Origin: an uncultured Desulfobacter sp.
GTDB lineage: Bacteria > Desulfobacterota > Desulfobacteria > Desulfobacterales > Desulfobacteraceae
Assembly: GCF_963666675.1 (NCBI RefSeq)
Contig: NZ_OY762929.1
Location: 248,001-312,000 of the forward strand
Length of the DNA: 64,000 nucleotides
Reading direction: 5' to 3'
This document shows, piece after piece, positions 53,411-61,065 of the stretch. The position numbers and the translations under genes were made by a program. The notes under the pieces are model-generated. The model was not told the origin of the DNA. It worked only from the letters and a program-made list of their open reading frames with translations, and ran no database searches. The first letter of the stretch is position 1, and each line of letters starts with the position of its first letter.

Positions 53411-55780
53411 ATGAATGGAAAAGTGAACGGCAGTTCCCAGGGGCTCACCCGGAGCGTGTTGAGAAAAAAAGGCATTCGGATACGGCAATTTATTCCCGGC
53501 AGGATGCGGGTTCAGGTTGAATCCTGCCGCCAAGATACCCAAAAGGCCAATTGGATGCAGAAATTTATGACCCGCCAGATCGGAGTGACCCGGACAGACG
53601 CCCGGGTCCAAAGCGGATCCGTTATTATTTTTTTCGATCCGCAAAAAACGGATCTTTCCGGACTGATTCAGGCTGTCCTGGCCCAGGTATCTGATCCTGA
53701 GATATTTCCTGATGACACGTCGGCCGATTTTGACGGCTTGGCATGTACGGATTGCCTGTGTGATACCGCTGATGAAAAATCTTTTAAAGTCAAAGCCAGG
53801 CGGGTGACATGGCTTTCGTCCGTCATGGTATTTGCCTTGGTTCGAAGATGGATATTTGGCCTTGCATTGGCCCAAACCCCTTTAAGTTTTCTGGGTATAG
53901 CCGCCATTGCGGGTACTGTTCCTTTGATCAAGGAAGCCGTCCAGGACACTGCAGAGAAGAAAAAAGTTACGGTAAAGCCTTTTCTGGCTGCCGGGTCCTT
54001 GGCCACGATCCTGATGGGCGAAGCCTTCTCCGCTGTCCAGATCCTGTGGATTTATAATGTGGCGGAACTGACCGAAGACTATGTGGCCCAGCGCTCCAGA
54101 AAAGCCATACGCAACATATTGGAAGTGGCTCCGGCCACGGCCTATGTGATGCGGGACGGCATGGAAGTTGAGACGGCGGTGGCGGACATTCGCCCCGATG
54201 ATGTGGTGGCGGCCCATACCGGGGAGAAGATCCCGGTGGACGGCACCATTCTCGACGGGGACGCCCTGGTGGATGAATCCACCATTAACGGTCGTTCGGA
54301 AGCAGTGTTCAAAGATATCGGAGACAAGGTCTATGCCGGGACCATTATTTCCCAGGGCACCTTGTTTATTCGCACCGTGAAAACCGGCCAGGACACCTAT
54401 CTTGCGGGCATCATGCGCATGGTGGAAGACTCTTTGGCCAATAAAGCCCCGGCCGAGCAGAAGGCGGATGAACTGGCATCAAGGCTGATGAAAATAGGGC
54501 TGGCTGCCACGGCGATTACCTTTGCGGTTACCCTTGATCCCCTGCGCGCCCTGACCGTCATGCTGGTGATGTCCTGCCCATGCGCCACCGTGCTTGCGGC
54601 CTCCTCGGCCGTCACCGCCGCCCTGGCCAATGCGGCTAAAAATTCTATTCTCATCAAGGGCGGGCTCTATCTGGAAACCGTGGGGACGACCGATGTCTTC
54701 TGCTTTGACAAGACCGGCACCCTGACCCAGGATCTGCCCCAGATTATGACCATTGTGGGGCGGACCCCGTCCATTTCCGAAGATACGATACTTTCCCTGG
54801 CTGCCACAGCCGAATCCCATAATCAGCACCCCATGGCCAGGGCCATTCTGGCCGAAGCCGAAAAGCGGGGTTTGACTGTTCAGCCCCATGCCGTTTGCGA
54901 GTTCAAGGCCGGCCGGGGCGTATCATGTAACATCGGCTGCGAGGAAGTGGTCCTGGTGGGCAACCGCCAGTTCATGGAAGAGCATGAGGTGGATCTGCGC
55001 TGGTTTGATAAAAAAGCTGCCGCACAAAGGGCCCTTGGCCGCACCGTCATCTTTGTATCCAGAAACGGCAGTGCCACGGGGATGATGGGAATTGCCAACC
55101 CCATTCGCCCAGAGGCTGTATCCGTATTGAACTATTTGAAAGCCGATGGTGTAAAGGCCATCCACCTGGTAACCGGAGACAACAAAGAAGTGGCTCAAAC
55201 CATGATGGATGTCTTCCCCTTTGACGACTGCCGAGCCCCCCTGCTCCCGGAGGAAAAGGCCGACCGGGTAGATGAACTGAAAAAAGATCACAAAGTGGTC
55301 ATGGTGGGTGACGGGGTGAACGATGCCCTGGCTTTGGCCCGTGCGGATATTGGCGTGGCCATCGGTGCAGGCGGTGCGGAAGTGGCACTGGAGGCCGCAG
55401 ACATTGCTCTGGCCGATTCTAATCTAGAAGGTTTGATAAAAGTGAGGAATTTAAGCCGGCAGACCATGAAGGTTATTGATCAGAACCACTACTTTGCTAT
55501 ATCCACCGACCTGGGGGGGGCGGCATTAGGTATGCTTGGGATGCTTTCCCCGGTCATGGCCGGTATGATCCATATCTTCCATACTGCTGGAATCCTCGTG
55601 AATTCCAGCCGCCTTTTATCCTGGGATCCGTCTTGCCGGTCAATAGATAGCAACGGAGATTGCAATGGGGATGTCTGTGGGGATAACAACGGCAATGATA
55701 AAAATCAGCAAAGTGAGATGAGTGCCAAAGCAAGTATGATGAATGATAAAGAAGAAGAACCCTATGAATTCTGCAGTTGA
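53411..55780 (+). CDS. Third P1B-type ATPase, CPC site but altered TGES loop
   Basis: 789 aa. N-terminal HMA-like domain without CxxC, with an Arg-rich strand (IRIRQFIPGRMRVQV). Transmembrane motif MSCPCATVLAASSAV (about 390), phosphorylation site FDKTGTLTQD (about Asp433), hinge VGDGVNDALALARADIG (about 638). The actuator loop reads DESTINGRSEAVFK: where other P-type ATPases have TGES, this has NGRS, so the Glu that drives dephosphorylation is replaced by Arg. The C-terminal tail (about 740-789) is rich in Asn, Asp, Gly and Cys. It may be a slow pump, a sensor or a structural membrane component. Confidence 0.85.
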   Translation: MNGKVNGSSQGLTRSVLRKKGIRIRQFIPGRMRVQVESCRQDTQKANWMQKFMTRQIGVTRTDARVQSGSVIIFFDPQKTDLSGLIQAVLAQVSDPEIFPDDTSADFDGLACTDCLCDTADEKSFKVKARRVTWLSSVMVFALVRRWIFGLALAQTPLSFLGIAAIAGTVPLIKEAVQDTAEKKKVTVKPFLAAGSLATILMGEAFSAVQILWIYNVAELTEDYVAQRSRKAIRNILEVAPATAYVMRDGMEVETAVADIRPDDVVAAHTGEKIPVDGTILDGDALVDESTINGRSEAVFKDIGDKVYAGTIISQGTLFIRTVKTGQDTYLAGIMRMVEDSLANKAPAEQKADELASRLMKIGLAATAITFAVTLDPLRALTVMLVMSCPCATVLAASSAVTAALANAAKNSILIKGGLYLETVGTTDVFCFDKTGTLTQDLPQIMTIVGRTPSISEDTILSLAATAESHNQHPMARAILAEAEKRGLTVQPHAVCEFKAGRGVSCNIGCEEVVLVGNRQFMEEHEVDLRWFDKKAAAQRALGRTVIFVSRNGSATGMMGIANPIRPEAVSVLNYLKADGVKAIHLVTGDNKEVAQTMMDVFPFDDCRAPLLPEEKADRVDELKKDHKVVMVGDGVNDALALARADIGVAIGAGGAEVALEAADIALADSNLEGLIKVRNLSRQTMKVIDQNHYFAISTDLGGAALGMLGMLSPVMAGMIHIFHTAGILVNSSRLLSWDPSCRSIDSNGDCNGDVCGDNNGNDKNQQSEMSAKASMMNDKEEEPYEFCS

Positions 55781-56291
55781 AGACTATCAATTAACCGACA
55801 ACTATGATGTCGGTTTTACGGCGTATGCCCCGTTGCATACCTTTAAAGGCTGGACCCACCAGGGCGTTGAAGCGCAAATGGGCATCGATTTTGACGCCAA
55901 AACCATTTCATATGCCAGGGCCAGCGCCAAGACCAGTTTTTTTGACACCGGGTTTGACGATCGGAACAAGGCCATGGCCGATTACATGCAAATCCGTGAA
56001 TACCCGGAAGCAAGTATTGAATTGACCGAAGTAAATCGGTTCAACCGGCTGGATGATACCCGCTACCAGATAAATGCCCTGGCTGTTCTCGAATTTATGG
56101 GGCAGCGCCGTCAATTGCCCGTCGATTTTCGTATTATCCGGGATGGCCAAGGGTTTTCCATTGATTTGGATTATAAATGGTCATTTAAAGCCTATGGGCT
56201 AAAGGCCCCCAGGCTCCTGTTCCTGACGGTGAGAGATATCGTGGATATTTCAGGCAAGGGAAAATTTATCCCCGTTGCTCAGGTCGGTTAA
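55764..56291 (+). CDS. Cytoplasmic YceI-like protein, copy 2
   Basis: 175 aa from MNSAVEDYQL (aagaagaag upstream), overlapping the ATPase 3' end by 17 bp; an in-frame ATG at 55743 is the alternative. Same YceI-like body as at 41268 (NYDVGFTAYAPLHTFKGW, FDTGFDDRNKAMADYMQI, FLTVRDIVDISGKGKF), without the N-terminal tandem repeat. No signal peptide. The overlap means its translation depends on the third ATPase in this copy. Confidence 0.65.
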   Translation: MNSAVEDYQLTDNYDVGFTAYAPLHTFKGWTHQGVEAQMGIDFDAKTISYARASAKTSFFDTGFDDRNKAMADYMQIREYPEASIELTEVNRFNRLDDTRYQINALAVLEFMGQRRQLPVDFRIIRDGQGFSIDLDYKWSFKAYGLKAPRLLFLTVRDIVDISGKGKFIPVAQVG

Positions 56292-56373
56292 AAAAACTTG
56301 ATGATGTATGTTTTTTTGTAATAAACAACATTTATAGGCATCCAAGATTCACATCCACTTTCAGGAGAAATAT

Positions 56374-57171
56374 ATGGAAACCCATGACCACCCGTCACCG
56401 GTGGACGCACATCCATCGTCAGACGCTACAGGAGAAAATATGACATCCCAGGCGTCGCCCGCAGATGTCTCACATGCTGCCCCCCTTGATCCATCAACCC
56501 ATACAGCAATGCCGGATCAGCAGGGCCGAACCGTTTCTCAGTCAGCCCAGCCCCCGGGTGCGGACACGGCTTCGGGGGTGCCGGACCCAACGGCCCAGGC
56601 CATGCCCGATCAGTCCATCAATGGCCAGGCCGATGCCGGCCAGGCCGCTTCCGTTAACCCGTCAGCCTATACAGCGATCCCGGGTCAAGGGCAGACCGTT
56701 TCTCAGTCAGCCCAGGCAGCCGGACAGCAACCCCAGTTTCAGCCCAATGCCAATGTAATCATGGACCCGGCCACCGGCCAACTGTACTATGCCATGCCCC
56801 AGGGGCAGCCTGTTCAGCCGACTCCCCAGAACGGTCAATATGTTTATTATACGACCCAGGCCCCGCCCGAGCCGCCCCCCGCACCCGAGCCCCGTCAGCC
56901 TGATTACGCCCAGATCGTCAAATCCGTTGAAGAGTTTGCCGAAGGCGATGCCACTGTGGCGGATGTGGTGAAAACCCTGTGGACCGAAACATCCCAGGAT
57001 GACCAGTTCTGGAAAGGTGCTGTTGTGGGGGCCGCCGCTGCCGTCCTTTTGACCAGCGGACCTGTGCGTGGCGCCATGGGTAAAACCTTTGGCAGCTTTT
57101 TTGGGCAAAATGGCGCAGATGCGGCAGCATCGGCGGCCCCCGGCCCTGATGTTGATCCCAAGACAACATAA
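56374..57171 (+). CDS. Pro/Gln-rich protein with C-terminal FWKGA membrane tail, copy 2
   Basis: 265 aa, ribosome site caggag. Longer than copy 1 because the low-complexity part contains an imperfect internal repeat (TAMPDQQGRTVSQSAQ and TAIPGQGQTVSQSAQ). The conserved part is unchanged: DPATGQLYYAMPQGQP, NGQYVYYTTQAPPEP, IVKSVEEFAEGDATVADVVK and DDQFWKGAVVGAAAAVLLTSGPV. Variable-length disordered segment plus fixed tail suggests a tether or condensate-type role; unproven. Confidence 0.7.
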   Translation: METHDHPSPVDAHPSSDATGENMTSQASPADVSHAAPLDPSTHTAMPDQQGRTVSQSAQPPGADTASGVPDPTAQAMPDQSINGQADAGQAASVNPSAYTAIPGQGQTVSQSAQAAGQQPQFQPNANVIMDPATGQLYYAMPQGQPVQPTPQNGQYVYYTTQAPPEPPPAPEPRQPDYAQIVKSVEEFAEGDATVADVVKTLWTETSQDDQFWKGAVVGAAAAVLLTSGPVRGAMGKTFGSFFGQNGADAAASAAPGPDVDPKTT

Positions 57172-57172
57172 A

Positions 57173-57270
57173 TATAACGGCCATGGGCTGACCTGGTCTA
57201 TCAACACATAGGCTCGCCCCACAACAAAAAATGAAAGTAACTTAGTAACTTATAGGCACTTTCATATAAA
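57173..57270 (+). repeat. Dispersed structured repeat, full length (site D)
   Basis: TATAACGGCCATGGGCTGAC begins at the stop of the previous gene, and the second half folds ATGAAAGT (57231-57238) with ACTTTCAT (57258-57265). The same arms at 60636 and 60663 read ATGAAAGA and TCTTTCAT, a compensatory change. It ends ATATAAAA before the next ribosome site. Confidence 0.78.
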
Positions 57271-57286
57271 AAAAGGAATTCAAATT

Positions 57287-57688
57287 ATGGAAAACGCTTC
57301 CACAGCCACAGATAACCAAACACAATCAAGTCAGACCACGCCGCTGCACCAGTACAGTACGGTTCAGGTCGTTCCGGTGCAAAATTATCCGGTAAAATCC
57401 GCAACACCATCTCCAACGGTGTCAAAAACCGTCAGTGCCGGGTTTTTTGGCTTCATTGTTGTTTCCACCGGCACCATGGGCGCCAATCTCGTCAAGGTTT
57501 CCGACGGTGATATGACCATGACCCAGGCCGCCGGCGACAGCCTGGCCAAAGGGGCCATGGGCGGCACGGCAGCCGCCTGTGCAACGGCGGCATCCGCCAC
57601 CTTGACCAACGGCGGCGTGGCCGGTTTGGCCGTGACCCTCGCGGCTGCCACAGGTGTCAGCTATATGCTTAATAAAGTTCTATCCTAA
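57287..57688 (+). CDS. Small Gly/Ala-rich membrane protein, copy 2
   Basis: 133 aa, a close copy of the protein at 42684: STVQVVPVQNYPVKSATPSP, FIVVSTGTMGANLVKVSDGD, AMGGTAAACATAASATL and GLAVTLAAATGVSYMLN. Ribosome region aaaggaattc identical to copy 1. Confidence 0.72.
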   Translation: MENASTATDNQTQSSQTTPLHQYSTVQVVPVQNYPVKSATPSPTVSKTVSAGFFGFIVVSTGTMGANLVKVSDGDMTMTQAAGDSLAKGAMGGTAAACATAASATLTNGGVAGLAVTLAAATGVSYMLNKVLS

Positions 57689-57702
57689 AGGAAATACTTG
57701 CC

Positions 57703-58044
57703 ATGACGTATTACGTTGACCCCAATACCCAGCAGATGTACTACCAGGCCCCGGCCCAGCAGAATGAAACCACCCTGGTCGCTACAGCCGTTCCCCAGAA
57801 CGCTGCCGCCCCGCCTGCGCCCTCAACCTTTTTAGGCCTTGACGCAGGTTCCTCCACCTTCTGGACGGGTGCCGTTCTCGGCGCGGGTCTGGCGCTTTTA
57901 GTGACCAATGAAACCGTGCAGAAAGCCGTGGTTAAAACCGTTTCCAAAGGTATGGCTGCCGCGTCCGCAGGCGTTGAGGAATTCAAGGAAAAATTTGAAG
58001 ACGCCAAAGCAGAGGTGGAAGCCGAAGCTGCGGGTAAAAAATAA
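57703..58044 (+). CDS. Small membrane protein with amphipathic C-terminus, copy 2
   Basis: 113 aa, eleven residues shorter than copy 1 because the Gln/Thr linker is reduced. YYVDPNTQQMYYQAP at the front, STFWTGAVLGAGLALLVTN as membrane helix, and the charged tail VEEFKEKFEDAKAEVEAEA. Only 8 bp separate it from the next ATPase, so it is coupled to it here, whereas copy 1 has a 150-bp insert. Confidence 0.72.
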   Translation: MTYYVDPNTQQMYYQAPAQQNETTLVATAVPQNAAAPPAPSTFLGLDAGSSTFWTGAVLGAGLALLVTNETVQKAVVKTVSKGMAAASAGVEEFKEKFEDAKAEVEAEAAGKK

Positions 58045-58052
58045 ATTGAGAT

Positions 58053-60326
58053 ATGAAATATAAACTCAGGCAGGCGGCACCGTTCAGGACCCGTATTCAG
58101 TTCCCGGGTCTCAGGCTCAAGCCTGCCTGTTGTGCGTATGTCCAGGAACAGCTTGTTGCATTGGCAAGGTTTGACCTTGTGGCAGTCCGCCCGGAATCGG
58201 GTTCCATTATCCTGGTTCATCCCCAGGTCCCTCCGGATCTCCAGGAAATCTTGGATCTTATTTGGTCCTTCAAGCCCGTCCTTGATGAAGAAGCATTGGC
58301 TGAAATGTCACCGGGCAAAGCAGCCAAGGCTGCCCTCCTGCACAGCTCCCGTGACGTCTGCAATTTTTCCCACGTATCCGGCCCCACACTTTTACTCTCC
58401 GGCCTGTATATCGGCTGGCTTATGCTCAAACGGATTTTTGAGCCTGTGCCGGCGATGGGTTCCCTTTTGTCCCGGCTGGTTAGTCTGCCCGCTCTGTTAA
58501 CCGTGTGGCTGGCCATACCGATCCAGCGCCAGGCAATTGAGAATTTCAAAAAGACCGGCCGGGTGGACATGGGATTTATCTCCACCGGCCTGCTCTATCT
58601 CTCCCTTTTCACCGGCAACATCGTGACCGCCCTGGCCGTGGCCTGGTTGTACAACCTGTCGGGATGGATGGAATCCCGGATTCGAGAACATACGCGCAAC
58701 GCCGTCAAGGAGATGCTCATGGGGCGTCAGACCCATGCCTGGAAACTTGTGGACGGTGTGGAGGTCCGTGTGGATGCAGATACATTGATCCCCGGGGATA
58801 CCATTGTCCTGGGTCACGGTAATACCGTGCCCGTGGACGGTCGGGTGATCAAGGGAACGGTGTTGATTAACGAGTCGGCCATGACAGGGGAGGGCATGCC
58901 TGTTGTCAAAAACAAGGATCAGGCCGTTTTGGCCGGGACCCTGGTGGAAGACGGCTCTGCCTGGGTCATCGTTGAAAAAACCGGGGACCGGACCCGGATG
59001 GCCGGCATTATCCGGCTCATTGAGTCCGCCCGCAACGATTTAGGGGATGCGGGCCGGGCCAGCCTGAAAATATCCCAATATATGGTCCCCGTCTCCTTGA
59101 CCCTTGCCGGCATCGCTTTTTTCATGACGGGGTCCCTGTTTCTGGCCATTGCCACCATGATGGTGACCTGTCCCTGTGCCCTGCGGCTCTCTTCGTCCAC
59201 GGCCGTATCCGTTGCCATGGGCCAGGCCGCGGCCCGGGGGGTTTTAATTAAGGGGGGCACCCACGTTGAAACCGCGGGCCGGGTCAATACCCTGGTGCTG
59301 GATAAAACCGGCACCTTGACACGGAATGCCGCCCAGGTCTCCTGGGTGGAAAATATGGATCGTCGATACAAGGAAGAGACGATTTTAACGCTGGCTGCGG
59401 CTGCCCTTGGATCCTTGAATCACCCCCTGAGCCGGGCTGTGGTTTTAAAAGCCCATGCCCTTGGCCTTGAACTGCCGGCCTGTAAATATAGGGAGATGGT
59501 TGTGGGGCAGGGGGTAAAGGCCCGGGTGAAAACCGGGACCGGTGTTAAAACCCTTTTGGCCGGATCGAGGAAATTCATGGCGGCCCAGGGGCTGCAGCCT
59601 CGGGAGTCCAGATTTCAAAGGGAGCCGGGCGGCAACGGCACCCGGTCCGATTCCATGGTTTTTGTGGCCCTTGAAAACCATATTCTGGGCTGTATCCACT
59701 TGATCCACACAATGAGATCCGATGCCGGTCCGGACACCATGGTACGGTTGAAGCATCTTGGTGTTTCCCGGATTGTGCTGCTGACCGGAGATACCCGGGA
59801 GGGCACCCGTGATCTTATTGAAAAATTTTCTTTTGATGAGGTGCACTGGGGCATGTCACCCGAAGACAAGGCCCACTGGATTGACCGGCAGAGAAAAGCA
59901 AGGCCCGGCAGCGTGATTGCCATGGTCGGAGACGGGATCAACGATACCCCTGCATTTTCACGGTCCCATTTAAGTTTTGCCGTGGGCGATGCCGGTGATG
60001 ATCTGACCCTTGAATGCGCCGATATTGTCCTCCAGCAGGGCGGGCTTGGCAAGGTGGCCCAAAGTCTGGAATTGGGGCAACATGCCCTGTCCGTAATCCG
60101 GGAAAGCTATACCCTGGCCATCGGGCTGAACAGTGTAACATTGATGCTCATGCTTTCAGGCCTCCTTTCGCCCTTTGCCGGCGCATTGATCCACAATCTG
60201 ATTACCCTGGGCGCGGTGGCCAATGCCGCCCGGCCGCCGGTAGCGCCGACGCGGCCGGGAGAGTTACCTGAATTGTCAATGCCTGGGTCTTTGGCTGGAC
60301 ATGAAAACAAAGCTGAGCAGATCTAA
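58053..60326 (+). CDS. P1B-type ATPase with CPC metal site, copy 2
   Basis: 757 aa, closely similar to the pump at 43626. Same N-terminal Arg-rich strand (FRTRIQFPGLR), actuator loop AMTGEGMPV, metal motif TCPCALRLSSSTAV, phosphorylation site LDKTGTLTR and hinge VGDGINDTPAF. Differences are concentrated in the linker after the N-terminal domain (residues about 75-110) and at the C-terminus. Both copies appear intact. Confidence 0.87.
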   Translation: MKYKLRQAAPFRTRIQFPGLRLKPACCAYVQEQLVALARFDLVAVRPESGSIILVHPQVPPDLQEILDLIWSFKPVLDEEALAEMSPGKAAKAALLHSSRDVCNFSHVSGPTLLLSGLYIGWLMLKRIFEPVPAMGSLLSRLVSLPALLTVWLAIPIQRQAIENFKKTGRVDMGFISTGLLYLSLFTGNIVTALAVAWLYNLSGWMESRIREHTRNAVKEMLMGRQTHAWKLVDGVEVRVDADTLIPGDTIVLGHGNTVPVDGRVIKGTVLINESAMTGEGMPVVKNKDQAVLAGTLVEDGSAWVIVEKTGDRTRMAGIIRLIESARNDLGDAGRASLKISQYMVPVSLTLAGIAFFMTGSLFLAIATMMVTCPCALRLSSSTAVSVAMGQAAARGVLIKGGTHVETAGRVNTLVLDKTGTLTRNAAQVSWVENMDRRYKEETILTLAAAALGSLNHPLSRAVVLKAHALGLELPACKYREMVVGQGVKARVKTGTGVKTLLAGSRKFMAAQGLQPRESRFQREPGGNGTRSDSMVFVALENHILGCIHLIHTMRSDAGPDTMVRLKHLGVSRIVLLTGDTREGTRDLIEKFSFDEVHWGMSPEDKAHWIDRQRKARPGSVIAMVGDGINDTPAFSRSHLSFAVGDAGDDLTLECADIVLQQGGLGKVAQSLELGQHALSVIRESYTLAIGLNSVTLMLMLSGLLSPFAGALIHNLITLGAVANAARPPVAPTRPGELPELSMPGSLAGHENKAEQI

Positions 60327-60493
60327 TGATAAGGGTTGGATGGATTTGGGGATTGATAACATTGGCAAAACTAAAGAGAAAAAAATGTAAAACGTGAGTT
60401 TTTAGAAGGTCCATTTTTTTTTAGATACACCTAAAATTAATTGTTGTAATTTAAATTTATTTAATGGATTATGGGGCTCACTAAAAATGCAAT

Positions 60494-60714
60494 ACCCATG
60501 GGCTGGCCCGTGAGTCCCCAGGTTTAGTCCCCAACGTAAATTGAAAGTGCTGTATCGGCTACACAGTCTTTCTTTATATAACGGCCATGGGCCGACCTGG
60601 TCTATCATGACCCAGGCTTCGACCCACAACGAAGAATGAAAGAACTCAATAAGTTATCGAGCTCTTTCATATAAAACAGCCAAGGGCCGGCCTTATTCAT
60701 TCAGGCCCGGTCCG
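60494..60714 (+). repeat. Tandem array of three dispersed-repeat units (site E)
   Basis: Units at 60494-60580, 60576-60675 and 60676-60714, spaced about 85-95 bp, in a 440-bp gap without genes. Unit 2 is the most complete (TATAACGGCCATGGGCCGAC, then CGACCCACAACGAAGAATGA) with hairpin arms 60636-60643 and 60663-60670. Unit 1 has GAAAG/CTTTC arms. Unit 3 is a short hairpin (GGGCCGGCCT/AGGCCCGGTCC). It lies just upstream of the feoA-feoB2 pair and may affect their expression. Confidence 0.72.
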
Positions 60715-60770
60715 AAAATAGATAAGAAGGTCGTTCAATCCGGATGCTTTCTTGTAAAATGGAGGTAAAG

Positions 60771-61037
60771 ATGCCAGGATCTAAAAGAGGACAACATTGC
60801 AGGGGAAACTGCAATATGCTCAGGGACATCAAACCCGGTCGGCGGGCTAAGATCCGTTGCCACCATGCAAAAGGCGCTGTGCGTCAACGCTTGCTGGACT
60901 TGGGATTTGTCCCGGAAACTGAAGTTGAGGTAATCCGCAAGGCCCCCCTGGGTGATCCCATTGAATGCTGTGTGGCCAACTATACCGTTGCATTGAGGAA
61001 ATCTGAAGCCGACCTCATTGAGGTGGAGTGTGACTAA
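60771..61037 (+). CDS. feoA: FeoA-like protein with Cys/His-rich N-terminus, copy 2
   Basis: 88 aa from MPGSKRGQHCRGNCNML (ggaggtaaag before the ATG; the open frame extends 9 codons upstream without homology to copy 1). Nearly identical to the protein at 45916, including all the Cys. One FeoA domain. 28 bp before feoB2, so it is probably its partner. Confidence 0.87.
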   Translation: MPGSKRGQHCRGNCNMLRDIKPGRRAKIRCHHAKGAVRQRLLDLGFVPETEVEVIRKAPLGDPIECCVANYTVALRKSEADLIEVECD

Positions 61038-61065
61038 TTTACCCATGGATACAGAGAAATAAATC

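Noticed and set aside
60494..60714. Tandem repeats that could suggest a CRISPR array
   Set aside because: Units are unequal, diverged and themselves folded; there are no constant repeats with unique spacers and no cas genes in the window.
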